From Paenibacillus peoriae (lineage in GTDB: Bacteria > Bacillota > Bacilli > Paenibacillales > Paenibacillaceae), in assembly GCF_022531965.1 (NCBI RefSeq), contig NZ_CP092831.1, positions 3,667,001 to 3,731,000 on the forward strand: a stretch of 64,000 nucleotides of DNA, written 5' to 3'. Made by a program: the position numbers and the translations under genes. The notes below the pieces were generated by a model, which saw nothing but the letters and a program-made list of their open reading frames with translations, had not been told where the DNA came from and ran no database searches. This document shows, one piece after another, positions 1-8,141 of the stretch. The first letter of the stretch is position 1. Each line of letters opens with the position of its first letter.

Positions 1-1221
1 ATTCGCCAAACATCGCATGACTGGCTGGTCATCCCTGACCAAGTGGGGCTCATCGGTTTTTCAGCAGGCGGTCACTTGGCCTCCATTGTCTCCACTATAG
101 GGACGGTAAAGCCAGATCTTCTGTTGTTGGGATACCCTGTAATTTCATTTTATGAGCCTTATACACATATCGGAAGCCGTACGCATTTTTTAGGGGAACA
201 GCCGACGCTGGAACAGCTTCAAGCCTTTTCATCCGATCGGCAAGTGACTTCAAAGACACCTCCAACTTTGATGTGGACTACAGCCAATGATGGCGCTGTA
301 CCGGTAGAAAATAGTCTGTTGTTCGCTTTTTCATTATCCAGGGAACGTATTCCGTTTGAACTGCATGTATTTGAGGAAGGACGACACGGCTTGGGACTGT
401 CAGAGGACAACCATGAATGCCATCAATGGCTCAATCTGGCGGAAACTTGGCTTCAAAAACATGGATATGCTCGGGCGAGACAACAGATCACAACTCGACT
501 GTTTATCGCCGGGGACTCCACTGCAGCTCAAAAAGGGGCTACCGAAAAACCGATGACAGGCTGGGGTGAACACTTGCAAAGCTATTTGGCACCGTCTGTT
601 CATGTGGACAATCGTGCTGTCAATGGGCGAAGCACCAAATCTTTTATAGCAGAAGGCCGATTAGCTGATATTGAAAAAGATATTCTAGCTGGAGACTATC
701 TGTTTATTCAATTTGGACACAACGATGAGAAAAAAGAAGACCCCACTCGCTATACCGATCCTGATGGAGATTATCGTCAAAACTTAATTCATTACATTCA
801 GTCCGCTAGAGAGCGTGGTGGAATTCCAGTGCTATTGACCTCTGTAAGCCGCCGCCGATTCACCGCAAACGGTGAACCTGATCCGCTGGCTGTAGGAGCC
901 TATCCCGCTGCCATGAGACAAGTAGCCGCGGAAACCAAAACACCCCTGCTCGATATTTTTGAAGCTTCTCAGCAGCTTTATCGTTCCATGGGTGAAAAAG
1001 AGTCCCAGCAGCTATTTATGTATTTGCCTGAAAAAGCGCACCCTAATTACCCCGCTGGTATAACGGATAATACCCATTTTTCTGACAAAGGAGCCAAACA
1101 GGTCGCCCAGCTTATAGCGGAAGCCATTCGTCAGTGTGCGGAACTGTCTGCATTAAAACAGCGTATGGTAGAAAGGAATCTAGACAGCGATGAGAGACTT
1201 GCACATCAACTTGTCAACTGA
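1..1221 (+). CDS. Alpha/beta hydrolase fused to CE12-type SGNH esterase (5' end cut by window)
   Basis: The reading frame is open from base 1, so the N-terminus lies outside the window. The first ~150 residues are an alpha/beta hydrolase: nucleophile elbow GFSAGG, acid in NDGAVP and histidine in EGRHG. The rest is an SGNH/GDSL hydrolase of the rhamnogalacturonan acetylesterase type (CE12): block I AGDSTA, Gly in NGRS, block III FGHND and DNTHFSD with the DxxH pair. Both halves keep their catalytic residues, so this is probably a bifunctional deacetylase acting on plant cell-wall polysaccharide. A signal peptide cannot be assessed. The substrate is inferred from family. Confidence 0.8.
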   Translation: MRQTSHDWLVIPDQVGLIGFSAGGHLASIVSTIGTVKPDLLLLGYPVISFYEPYTHIGSRTHFLGEQPTLEQLQAFSSDRQVTSKTPPTLMWTTANDGAVPVENSLLFAFSLSRERIPFELHVFEEGRHGLGLSEDNHECHQWLNLAETWLQKHGYARARQQITTRLFIAGDSTAAQKGATEKPMTGWGEHLQSYLAPSVHVDNRAVNGRSTKSFIAEGRLADIEKDILAGDYLFIQFGHNDEKKEDPTRYTDPDGDYRQNLIHYIQSARERGGIPVLLTSVSRRRFTANGEPDPLAVGAYPAAMRQVAAETKTPLLDIFEASQQLYRSMGEKESQQLFMYLPEKAHPNYPAGITDNTHFSDKGAKQVAQLIAEAIRQCAELSALKQRMVERNLDSDERLAHQLVN

Positions 1222-1251
1222 TATCAAGAACTAGAAAGAATACAAATACGA

Positions 1252-1292
1252 AAAACGGGCTTGGAGCTAATCACTCTGACGTCCGTTTTTTA
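1252..1292 (+). terminator. Rho-independent terminator after the esterase gene
   Basis: A nine-pair stem (1252-1260 with 1281-1289, one G-T pair) is followed by a T run. It lies 30 bases after the esterase stop codon. Confidence 0.7.
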
Positions 1293-1513
1293 TTCCGTGT
1301 GGATCAAAGACTATACAGCCAGGAGAATAGTTCAAAAATACAGTACAATAAAATGAATTTCTTTAATTGTTATATTTTAATTATTTTGTATCTTATAGGA
1401 CTTTAGAATCGTTTTTTTGTATTATTTTGACAACATTTGTCGAATAAAGCGAAATCAATAATTTTACATGGTATATTTTAGGAGCTCATATCATACATCA
1501 GGAGGAATTTTTT

Positions 1514-1846
1514 ATGAATACTAAGAAAATCTTATTAACAACAGCAATGTCTTTGGGGCTAATTGGTAGTATCATCGTCCCTAGTGCGTCCGCAGCAGTA
1601 GGTCCTTCGCCAGTAATTACGCCTGTTGTAGAAGTTAACGGAGTATATTACAGAACGGATACATTGCCACGAAATTATTCCTATGCGCTGTCAAATTACC
1701 CGGGCGATACTTATAAAGTGGTGAGCGGAAATGTCACAGTCTCCTCTTCCGGCGTGGTAACAACCACCACTGCAACGAGCGCAAGAGTAGAAATTTACGG
1801 CGGTAACGGTAAATTGAGAATGGTGTATACCGTCAAGGTAAACTAA
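1514..1846 (+). CDS. Small secreted protein, unknown function
   Basis: This encodes 110 residues with a classic signal peptide: K4-K5, a hydrophobic core and an ASA site near residue 27. The mature part is ~80 residues rich in Thr, Val and Tyr, probably an all-beta domain. The ATG follows AGGAGG by 8 bases. The gene stands alone between terminators in an AT-rich stretch, so it is monocistronic. I do not recognise the family. It resembles in style the small secreted proteins carried inside the neighbouring prophage. Confidence 0.75.
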   Translation: MNTKKILLTTAMSLGLIGSIIVPSASAAVGPSPVITPVVEVNGVYYRTDTLPRNYSYALSNYPGDTYKVVSGNVTVSSSGVVTTTTATSARVEIYGGNGKLRMVYTVKVN

Positions 1847-1914
1847 GGTTGGAATAAGCGTTCCTGGGAGTACGGAGTCAACGATCATTATCAAAATGGT
1901 GATTTGATAGCGAG

Positions 1915-1954
1915 TTTTTTAAGCACTGTCCGTTTATTGGGACAGTGCTTCTTT
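1915..1954. terminator. Bidirectional terminator
   Basis: An 11-bp perfect stem (1921-1931 with 1940-1950) has a T run on the left and a T-rich stretch on the right. It separates the secreted-protein gene from the converging GNAT gene. Confidence 0.8.
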
Positions 1955-2101
1955 ATGGGGCGAGTAGAACTCATACTGCTATTTTATCAGTAGAACTCTA
2001 TATTAATTTTCATTGAACTCTATTTAACGACCTCTTGAGAAGTTTTATTTAAATGATCCTCAAAACTGCTCGAACGTCCTCTTTTCTAAACTTTCGTGAG
2101 A

Positions 2102-2674
2102 TCAATAAAGATACCCAAAAAAATCCAAGTCCCCCTCGCTCCAATCGATCTTTCCTACTTTTTTAATCATTATTCCATCAATTTCCTCAAAGCCTATTCC
2201 ATTTGTAATCATTTTTTCATTATCAATTTTTAACCATTTAATTTTGTTCTTTACAGGCTTATATCCATTTCTTAAATACAAGTTCATATTATCTGCACAT
2301 AAAAGTATAAAATCAATATTTCCTGTAACGGATAATTTTTCAATTTCTAAAAGCAGCGCTGAAGCTATTCCCTGTGATCGAACATTTTTTGAAACACACA
2401 AATCAATTAAACCCAGTACTCTTATGGATTCTCCGTTTAGATTCATTATCCTATAATCTAATCCAACATGACCTATAAGTTGATATTCATGGTTAAAAGC
2501 TAGAAGTCTAAAATGAGGAAGTTGCTTGAAATAAATTCTATCCTTAGGGTAGATTTCTGAAAAACTGTCGATTAATAATGTTTGTATACTGGCTGCTAAC
2601 TCTTCACTTATGTCATGTTCAAAAACTTGATCTATTTTCAAAATACCACTCCATCCTTGAACCCGCATTAGCAC
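2102..2674 (-). CDS. GNAT family N-acetyltransferase
   Basis: Up to 190 residues with a GNAT core: beta strands around residues 55-100, then the acetyl-CoA loop region VRSQGIASALL (a Q/RxxGxA/G variant) at about 112-122. The C-terminus ends in IDWSEGDLDFF, which resembles the DWxxGD ending of AAC(2')-I aminoglycoside acetyltransferases. That is a similarity by eye only, so the substrate is unknown. The start is uncertain. An in-frame TTG at 2641 lies just after GGAGTGG and may be used instead of the upstream ATG. The gene is the last intact host gene before the prophage. Confidence 0.7.
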   Translation of the reverse strand: MLMRVQGWSGILKIDQVFEHDISEELAASIQTLLIDSFSEIYPKDRIYFKQLPHFRLLAFNHEYQLIGHVGLDYRIMNLNGESIRVLGLIDLCVSKNVRSQGIASALLLEIEKLSVTGNIDFILLCADNMNLYLRNGYKPVKNKIKWLKIDNEKMITNGIGFEEIDGIMIKKVGKIDWSEGDLDFFGYLY

Positions 2675-2723
2675 TAGCTTAATAAAGAGGCTTTGGCAAA
2701 TTCAATTTAACATCATAAAAAAG

Positions 2724-2816
2724 CATCCTCGATGATCCGACCAGCGGTGGAGTACGAGCCTTATCCGAAACAAGGTCTGTCTCAATGAATACCGTGGGCA
2801 GTTCAAAATTTCCTTT
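2724..2816 (-). pseudogene. Frameshifted relic of a phage tail gene outside attL
   Basis: Read on the minus strand, this stretch encodes GNFELPTVFIETDLVSDK. It is a diverged copy of residues ~31-50 of the prophage tail protein at 26525-26986 (GNFKLPAVFIEKDLVSDK). After a one-base deletion the homology resumes as GGATCATCGAGGATG. It has no start or stop of its own. It abuts the att repeat from the host side, so it is not part of the present prophage. It is probably left by an earlier related phage at the same tRNA. Confidence 0.7.
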
Positions 2817-2831
2817 TCCCTCTATAAACAA

Positions 2832-2863
2832 CAAAAAAACCCTTGCTAAGCAAGGGTTTTTGA
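2832..2863. terminator. Terminator hairpin within attL
   Basis: The stem AACCCTTGC/GCAAGGGTT is flanked by an A run and a T run. It is the original host terminator of the tRNA, displaced here by phage integration. The right copy lies at 57379-57410. Confidence 0.75.
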
Positions 2864-2868
2864 GGAAA

Positions 2869-2935
2869 TGGGCCCTGAGGGACTCGAACCCCCGACCAAT
2901 CGGTTATGAGCCGACCGCTCTAACCAACTGAGCTA
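2869..2935 (-). pseudogene. tRNA-Ile2(CAU) 3' fragment displaced by integration
   Basis: It matches positions 8-74 of the intact tRNA at 57416-57489 exactly. It lacks the 7-nt 5' acceptor strand, replaced here by phage sequence. It cannot fold an acceptor stem and should be inactive. Confidence 0.9.
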
Positions 2936-3027
2936 GTTAAAACGTTATACTCAGATATAGTATGCTCGTAAAACCGTTTAATCACAAGATTCTTTACATT
3001 TCTTATATCACTAGATTTTAATAAGTT

Positions 3028-3047
3028 CGTTAGCAAATACGTTAGCA
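3028..3047 (+). repeat. Putative integrase arm-binding site, left
   Basis: CGTTAGCAAATACGTTAGCA contains two CGTTAGCA units 12 bases apart. The same 20 bases occur in the same orientation at 57299-57318, inside the right end. Paired repeats flanking attP are typical arm sites of tyrosine integrases. The role is inferred from position. Confidence 0.6.
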
Positions 3048-3078
3048 TGATATTCTAGTTTACTTAGCTATTTTGGTC

Positions 3079-4899
3079 CTAACTAATATTATATTGCATT
3101 TCTAACCATTTCAAATAATAAGGATCATGAATATGTTCTTTAATTTTTAGTTTAATAGCATCGTTATTCCTTATTTGCTCGGAGTTTAAAGCAGAACATA
3201 GCACTAAAAACTTACCTAATGGATAAGGGGACTGTATTTTAGGTTGAAAAAGATACATCATCATCTTAGGTTCTACCTTATCAAGACTAGAAAATAATAA
3301 TATTTGATTAGCGAGAGTGACAGTGTTAGGAACACCAGACGATATCTGACTGTACAAAATTTCTTCGACAACTTTATTGTTAAAATTAAGAAGCCTAGAC
3401 AATGTTGCAGTAACTTGTCTTCGCAAGAATGTATCAGTCTGCCACTTATTTTTGTATTTTCTCACAAACTTCAATAACTCTTCTGAGTGATTGTACTTTG
3501 ATTTAAACCATAATAGACAATAAAAATCGGTTGGATGAGCCCTCTCGAATGAAAATTTACTTATAAGTTTTTCGAATTCTTCTAAAAACAATTTTGATTC
3601 ATTATTATTCGGTACTTCCCATTGGGTTACTAAATAACATAATTGATATAACGAGCGATCATCAAAGATATCAATTGTCTTCATTATCTCAAGTACATTC
3701 TGGGAAGTTTCTTCGCAGTAACCAATATTATTTAGGTATTTGATAAGATTCTCTCGCAGGACAGGATAATCAACATATATTTTAGGCAATTTTTTTAATA
3801 ATTTTTTATAATTTAATTTCCCATAGAGTGTTATATATCTCTTTGCAATTTTATCCCAGTACTTTGCCCCTTTATTTTTCTCCTTAAAGTGATTAGTGAA
3901 CCTTTTATCTAATTCTTTATAGAAGTCTTTAAAATCAGTTTCTTCTTTCAATTTTTTCTCTACCATATCAATGTATCGATTTGCCTCTATCTGAAAATGA
4001 TAATAAGCCTCTTTTTCCCCATATATATTCGTTTTTGAAAGATTTAAAGCTAATCCCCTGCTTTTTAACATATCAGAGATAACACTAATTGTTTCGATTC
4101 CTTGCTTCTTTGAATCGATTCCAATAATTATATCGTCCATCCACCGTGTAAAACTGTTATTAGTCTTTTGCATAATAATATCATCTATTTCAAATAAAAA
4201 AGAATGAGCTAGGAGTCTGACTCCTTCAATGTTTGTTGTAGGTAGACCACGTTGCGAGTAAGGTAAGTAGTCCGGTTTCCAAGAGATATCTTCAATAATC
4301 TTAAACACTAAATCTATGATTACTTCATTTATTTGTGTATAGCTTGTAAATACTTTTCTCAACTCTTTAAGGTCTATACTATCGTAATAGTTTGATAAGT
4401 CAGTAACAATGATTAATTCTTTTTCATCACTAAATTTATAAATTTGTTTCTGTAACTTTTTCCACTGTGAACGCCAATTAAAATTATAGTCATCTGAATC
4501 ATGTGGTTTTCCTACACTATGTTTATCTCTTGAATAAAAAGCATTCTTTGAAGGCTGTTTAGCTAGTATACTTTCACTAATATTCTCAACTAGTACTTGA
4601 AATACAAGGGCATCAGTAGGTTGAGGTGTAACTAAGTGTCTACACACGCCAAGTTTTTTTTCAATTCTATATATAAGAGGTTGAGAAACTTTGTAAGTCC
4701 CTCCTAAAATATCATTTCGTATTGATGCTGCTCTTTCCTCGATATTAAAATTAAAATCATAATGATCGTACAGGTCTTTAAGGTCCAAACTTCTTAATTG
4801 ACTCCTAACAATTTTCCTCCAAACTTCTATTATTGTTTTTTTTTCAAAAATTTTTGACAGATCACTTTTCCTCAACTTATTAAATCTCTCTGTCTGCAA
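3079..4899 (-). CDS. Reverse transcriptase of the antiphage (UG/Abi-like) type with helical C-terminal half
   Basis: A 606-aa protein starting at TTG, 6-7 bases after AAAGGAGG. The N-terminal ~300 residues form an RT fold: motif A around D167 (IVTDLSNYYDSID), the GLPTTNIEG...LLAH motif B region, and the catalytic pair D255-D256 in TRWMDDI, where Trp replaces the usual Tyr/Phe. There is no maturase, HNH or integrase domain. The last ~290 residues look all-helical, as in Abi/DRT reverse transcriptases with helical repeats. It starts 24 bases after the membrane nuclease stop and is certainly cotranscribed with it. Its place at the prophage edge fits a superinfection-immunity gene. The DRT class cannot be assigned by eye. 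Confidence 0.85.
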   Translation of the reverse strand: MQTERFNKLRKSDLSKIFEKKTIIEVWRKIVRSQLRSLDLKDLYDHYDFNFNIEERAASIRNDILGGTYKVSQPLIYRIEKKLGVCRHLVTPQPTDALVFQVLVENISESILAKQPSKNAFYSRDKHSVGKPHDSDDYNFNWRSQWKKLQKQIYKFSDEKELIIVTDLSNYYDSIDLKELRKVFTSYTQINEVIIDLVFKIIEDISWKPDYLPYSQRGLPTTNIEGVRLLAHSFLFEIDDIIMQKTNNSFTRWMDDIIIGIDSKKQGIETISVISDMLKSRGLALNLSKTNIYGEKEAYYHFQIEANRYIDMVEKKLKEETDFKDFYKELDKRFTNHFKEKNKGAKYWDKIAKRYITLYGKLNYKKLLKKLPKIYVDYPVLRENLIKYLNNIGYCEETSQNVLEIMKTIDIFDDRSLYQLCYLVTQWEVPNNNESKLFLEEFEKLISKFSFERAHPTDFYCLLWFKSKYNHSEELLKFVRKYKNKWQTDTFLRRQVTATLSRLLNFNNKVVEEILYSQISSGVPNTVTLANQILLFSSLDKVEPKMMMYLFQPKIQSPYPLGKFLVLCSALNSEQIRNNDAIKLKIKEHIHDPYYLKWLEMQYNIS

Positions 4900-4923
4900 T
4901 ATAAGCCCTCCTTTCTTTTGGCT

Positions 4924-6006
4924 CTATCTCTCACAAGCCACACCATCATGATCCCTATCTAATTTAGATCTGTACCCTGGTTCTCCCTCATAGAGCGGAG
5001 CAGCTCCATCGGCTTTCGCTTCAGAGCAATTCTTATAGAAGACATACTCTGTTGACTCTGTCGGTTCAGGGGCAGGCTTAACAACTTCTTTTTTTGGTGC
5101 AGACGGTTTATCATGTGACGATGAGCTGTTGTGCTTATTCTCATTATTCGCTGTAGCTGTTGTTTTTTTCGCCACTTGCTCATGGAATCCATCTTCCTGA
5201 GCATAGTTCTCAAGACTCCAGATCCCTACTCCAGCCTTTTTCGCTGTCGTTTGGATCGCTTCAAACTGGTCGACGTATTTTACGTTAGGTTGATAGACAT
5301 ACGCTACTCTAGCGTATCCTTGCTCCAAGAGCTGCTCATTCAGCATCTTGTCACCGACCCATACATAGCCGAGCAACCTACCATATTTATCTCGTTCAGA
5401 AATGTCCAGTTCCAACTCCAAATTACCTTTTTTCAATTGTTTTAATGTGAAGTCAGATGCTTCTTTGGCAAACGGTTGAACTGGCGTTCCCTGCTTCACG
5501 CTCTCTGGTGTATCAACCAGCAGAAGACGAATCTTTTCCTCCTTGCCTTCCACCAAAGCTTTGAATGTGTCGCCATCCGTACCCTCGATCAGTGTAATAG
5601 GAAGACGATTTTTTTGATTAGTTTTCTTAGCAGGATCAGCAGTTGTAACAACAGGTGAAGTTTGAACAGCATTGGCCGAGACTGGCTCTGCTTTCAGCTC
5701 AGTCTTTACAGTCTGTTCAACTGGAACTATTGCAGGCGCGGCGACCTTCGTTTCGTCCTTATGTACAGTGATATTGATGAGAAAGGAGACGAAAAAAATA
5801 CTGGCTAATGAAAATAACACTGTAGCCGATTTACTCTTTTGATTAGCTGCCTTTCCAATCTGGTATCTTTTATAGCCCCAATACCCTAGACCACCTGCAA
5901 TAATAAGTAATCCAAAATACTGTATGATCGCCAAGACTATCATGATGATAAATACAAAACCTAGTATCTTTGCTGTACCAATGTTTTTATTGCTTCCCCT
6001 ACTCAT
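4924..6006 (-). CDS. Membrane-anchored thermonuclease (SNase) with Excalibur domain
   Basis: A 360-aa protein. I chose ATG 6006 because AAGGAGGA sits 6-7 bases upstream. The N-terminus has two or three hydrophobic segments (residues ~14-50 and ~65-80), then a Pro/Lys-rich linker. An SNase domain follows at about 135-265, with VDGDTFK-like GTDGDTFKA, IRLLLVDTPE, SERDKYGRLLGYV and a Gly-Ile-Trp end. The C-terminal ~40 residues are an Excalibur calcium-binding motif (YKNCSEAKADG...DRDHDGVACE). The nuclease domain probably sits on the cell surface. It is the first gene of an operon with the reverse transcriptase, an unusual pairing. Confidence 0.85.
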   Translation of the reverse strand: MSRGSNKNIGTAKILGFVFIIMIVLAIIQYFGLLIIAGGLGYWGYKRYQIGKAANQKSKSATVLFSLASIFFVSFLINITVHKDETKVAAPAIVPVEQTVKTELKAEPVSANAVQTSPVVTTADPAKKTNQKNRLPITLIEGTDGDTFKALVEGKEEKIRLLLVDTPESVKQGTPVQPFAKEASDFTLKQLKKGNLELELDISERDKYGRLLGYVWVGDKMLNEQLLEQGYARVAYVYQPNVKYVDQFEAIQTTAKKAGVGIWSLENYAQEDGFHEQVAKKTTATANNENKHNSSSSHDKPSAPKKEVVKPAPEPTESTEYVFYKNCSEAKADGAAPLYEGEPGYRSKLDRDHDGVACER

Positions 6007-6078
6007 AGTTCCTCCTTGGGTATTTAGTTGTAGGATAAATATACCACGTCGATTTTCCAAATTCTACGTATTTATGAC

Positions 6079-6102
6079 AAAAACCCCGAGATTGTCCCAG
6101 GG
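6079..6102 (-). terminator. Terminator between the 133-aa membrane protein gene and the nuclease-RT operon
   Basis: Seven-pair stem (6096-6102 with 6084-6090, two G-U pairs) followed on the minus strand by five T. It implies the nuclease-RT operon has its own promoter in 6007-6078. Confidence 0.6.
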
Positions 6103-6176
6103 CTTACAGAAATATTTATTACGTACGGTTTTAGATTTTTCTGAAGATCTTTTATTGTAACTGAAAATTTCATAAT

Positions 6177-6578
6177 TTAAAGTTTATCACCAAGCTCTTT
6201 AACTAAACGTTTTGAAGCGTATTTGGGACAGCCTGACACATTCATACTTATTCCAATAACTGCAGAAATGATTGAAATCACCACAGAAGCACCCAAATTA
6301 TTGAATAGATAGTCACCTATCACCCAACCCGCTACACCACAACCCAAAGTAAACACTATCATCATAATTAAACAAGTTATAGGTACAAAAAGAAGAAGTA
6401 GACAAACGACAAAGACCCAAGCTCCAATCCACCATTCTCCGTCTGGCCACCAAGTTCTATCAGCCCATCTACCAACGACTACACACAAAACCAAAATTTC
6501 AGCTAGAACAAACCCTTCTGCTAAACCTCCAGTTTTATAATCTTTAATTCCCTGTGCAACTTCTTTACGTATACTCAA
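6177..6578 (-). CDS. Hypothetical four-helix membrane protein
   Basis: A 133-aa protein starting at TTG 6578, 7 bases after AAGGAGG. An overlapping ATG is too close to that site to be used. Hydrophobic stretches at about 20-36, 48-66, 67-90 and 93-115 suggest four membrane segments. Charged residues are limited to the ends, and a run of Trp lies at 39-52. The family is not recognised. It has its own terminator and is probably cargo of the prophage. Confidence 0.65.
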   Translation of the reverse strand: MSIRKEVAQGIKDYKTGGLAEGFVLAEILVLCVVVGRWADRTWWPDGEWWIGAWVFVVCLLLLFVPITCLIMMIVFTLGCGVAGWVIGDYLFNNLGASVVISIISAVIGISMNVSGCPKYASKRLVKELGDKL

Positions 6579-6736
6579 TACTCATCCTCCTTAGGTATGT
6601 AACGAACAATTTATCATTATGATATAAGTGAGATTTAACTTTAAATTAAGGTTAAAACTTTTAAATATATATGTTAATACTGATACATACGCATAAAAAA
6701 AACACCTGACTGACTTTTAGCAGCAGGATACCATCG

Positions 6737-6752
6737 ATACTTTCGAAAGTAT
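6737..6752. promoter_or_regulatory. 16-bp perfect palindrome between divergent genes
   Basis: ATACTTTCGAAAGTAT lies in the 263-bp gap between the divergent membrane-protein and lipoprotein genes, about 90 bases before the lipoprotein start. It is a plausible operator for a dimeric regulator. No matching regulator was identified. Confidence 0.4.
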
Positions 6753-6841
6753 AATTCATCTGGTCTATTCTGTAAATATTTATAGAAAAATCTTCCTAGG
6801 TCTGATAGACTGGGTCTTGGAATACAAATCAGGGGGATAAT

Positions 6842-7708
6842 ATGAAAATTGTAACAAGCATATTGCTAACTGCCGCATTTCTTACGCTCGCAGCTTGCTC
6901 ACCTAAACAAGCTGCCACAACAAATGACACCAAGCCAACTACTACGGCAACGACTTCTGCCACAACAAATGGCACCGAGCCAACTACTACTACGGCAACA
7001 ACTTCTGCCACAACAAATGGCACCGAGCCAACTACTACTACGGCAACAACTTCTGCCACAACAAATGGCACCGAGCCAACTACTACTACGGCAACGACTT
7101 CTGCCACAACAAATGGCACCGAGCCAACTACTACTACGGCAACAACTTCTGCCACAACAAATGGCACCGAGCCAACTACTACTACGGCAACAACTTCTGC
7201 CACAACAAATGGCATCGAGCCAACTACTACTAAGGCAACAACTTCTGCCACACCAGTGGACCAAAAACAAGAAGACACGTTTACACCTATTAAAAAGGGT
7301 GAGACAGTAACAATACAGGATTATGCAGATATAGAAGTGACCGGACATAAAATTTCAAAAGAAATAGAATCATCTAATGCGGCTGTTTCTTATGAACCAA
7401 AAAAAGAAGACTCCACTTTATTAGCACTGATAATCGAAGCGAAAAATCTGAGTGCAGAATGGATGGAAGCAGATAAATTCGCGGAAGTCAGCCTGAAATA
7501 CGACAACAAGTATGATTATGATACGTTTAGCGCTATTGAATTCAGCGAAACCTTGGCTGATGATACCAAAGCAATTTTAGTAGGACCCCTCGATACCGGA
7601 AAGCTTTACTATATTGCGGAGATACCCGATGAAGTGGCTAAGAGCGATAAACCGTTAAAAGCAGAAATTAAGGTTAAGGATAAAATTTACGAATACTCGA
7701 TCAGATAG
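6842..7708 (+). CDS. Lipoprotein with threonine-rich tandem-repeat stalk
   Basis: A 288-aa protein. The signal peptide ends in lipobox LAAC (Cys19). Residues ~26-137 are seven near-identical units of 15-16 residues rich in Thr, Ala and Ser, which would form an extended, possibly glycosylated stalk. The C-terminal ~150 residues are a globular beta-rich domain of the DUF4352 type by general look. AGGGGGAT precedes the ATG. It runs against the general direction of the phage and ends at a shared terminator, so it is an independent lysogenic-conversion unit displayed on the lysogen surface. Confidence 0.8.
   Translation: MKIVTSILLTAAFLTLAACSPKQAATTNDTKPTTTATTSATTNGTEPTTTTATTSATTNGTEPTTTTATTSATTNGTEPTTTTATTSATTNGTEPTTTTATTSATTNGTEPTTTTATTSATTNGIEPTTTKATTSATPVDQKQEDTFTPIKKGETVTIQDYADIEVTGHKISKEIESSNAAVSYEPKKEDSTLLALIIEAKNLSAEWMEADKFAEVSLKYDNKYDYDTFSAIEFSETLADDTKAILVGPLDTGKLYYIAEIPDEVAKSDKPLKAEIKVKDKIYEYSIR
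6917..7249 (+). repeat. Seven-unit 45/48-bp tandem repeat in the lipoprotein gene
   Basis: One 45-bp unit is followed by six 48-bp units that differ only at a few bases. Each encodes a NGTEPTTTTATTSATT-like 16-mer. Units are a multiple of 3, so gain or loss changes stalk length without breaking the frame. Confidence 0.95.
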
Positions 7709-7713
7709 AAAAC

Positions 7714-7740
7714 AACCCCGGAGCAATCCGGGGTTTTAAT
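7714..7740. terminator. Bidirectional terminator
   Basis: A nine-pair perfect stem AACCCCGGA/TCCGGGGTT with a 4-base loop. It serves the lipoprotein gene and the converging winged-helix gene. Confidence 0.85.
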
Positions 7741-8029
7741 ATTCTGTGAAATACCTATTTGCATCACCTGGGGACATAGGTCTACTCTGTCCACGCTCCC
7801 AGCCCTCCAGAATGACAATATCCCGCAGAATGGTCTTATCCCCCCACAAGATATAGTTATCCCGTTCCAAGGCCTGTAGCCCGGCCCGTATGTCCTCTAT
7901 ACGTCTGCCGGTCTTGATTTCCAGTTCCTTCATGGTCGGTATACGCCGCCTTACAGCAGAGAAATTGTATAGAATCCGAAGCAATTTGCGTTCTAGGTCG
8001 TCTAGTTTTCTTTTGCACTTAGCGATCAA
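7736..8029 (-). CDS. Small winged-helix DNA-binding protein
   Basis: A 97-aa protein starting at TTG 8029, with no good ribosome site, so the start is uncertain. Residues ~8-60 (KLLRILYNF...PTMKELEIKTGRRIEDIRAGLQALERDNYI) read as a winged helix like the N-terminal LexA domain, with a recognition helix and a wing. There is no peptidase domain. It may regulate nearby cargo genes. This is inferred from the fold alone. Confidence 0.55.
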   Translation of the reverse strand: MIAKCKRKLDDLERKLLRILYNFSAVRRRIPTMKELEIKTGRRIEDIRAGLQALERDNYILWGDKTILRDIVILEGWERGQSRPMSPGDANRYFTEY

Positions 8030-8141
8030 TTAGATCAAGTAGGCTTAATTCCTAGTTTTCAATATCTTATAACACTATCCTGATAAGAGAGTCCTCTGTT
8101 ATGATATAAGTACTAATTTGTTGAATGAAAGGATGTTTATT

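Larger units (their letters stand above)
2818..2935. other. attL, left prophage attachment repeat
   Basis: This 118-bp segment is repeated directly at 57365-57482 with a single difference (A at 2849, C at 57396). It contains a terminator and 67 nt of a tRNA gene. The strand exchange must lie in the 86 identical bases 2850-2935. Sequence identity stops abruptly after 2935, where the prophage begins. Confidence 0.92.

Noticed and set aside
3079..4899. Group II intron, retron or diversity-generating RT
   Set aside because: No maturase or endonuclease domain, no intron ends, no visible msr-msd or template/variable repeat pair near the gene.
6917..7249. CRISPR-like array
   Set aside because: Tandem units without spacers, inside a reading frame; it is a protein repeat.
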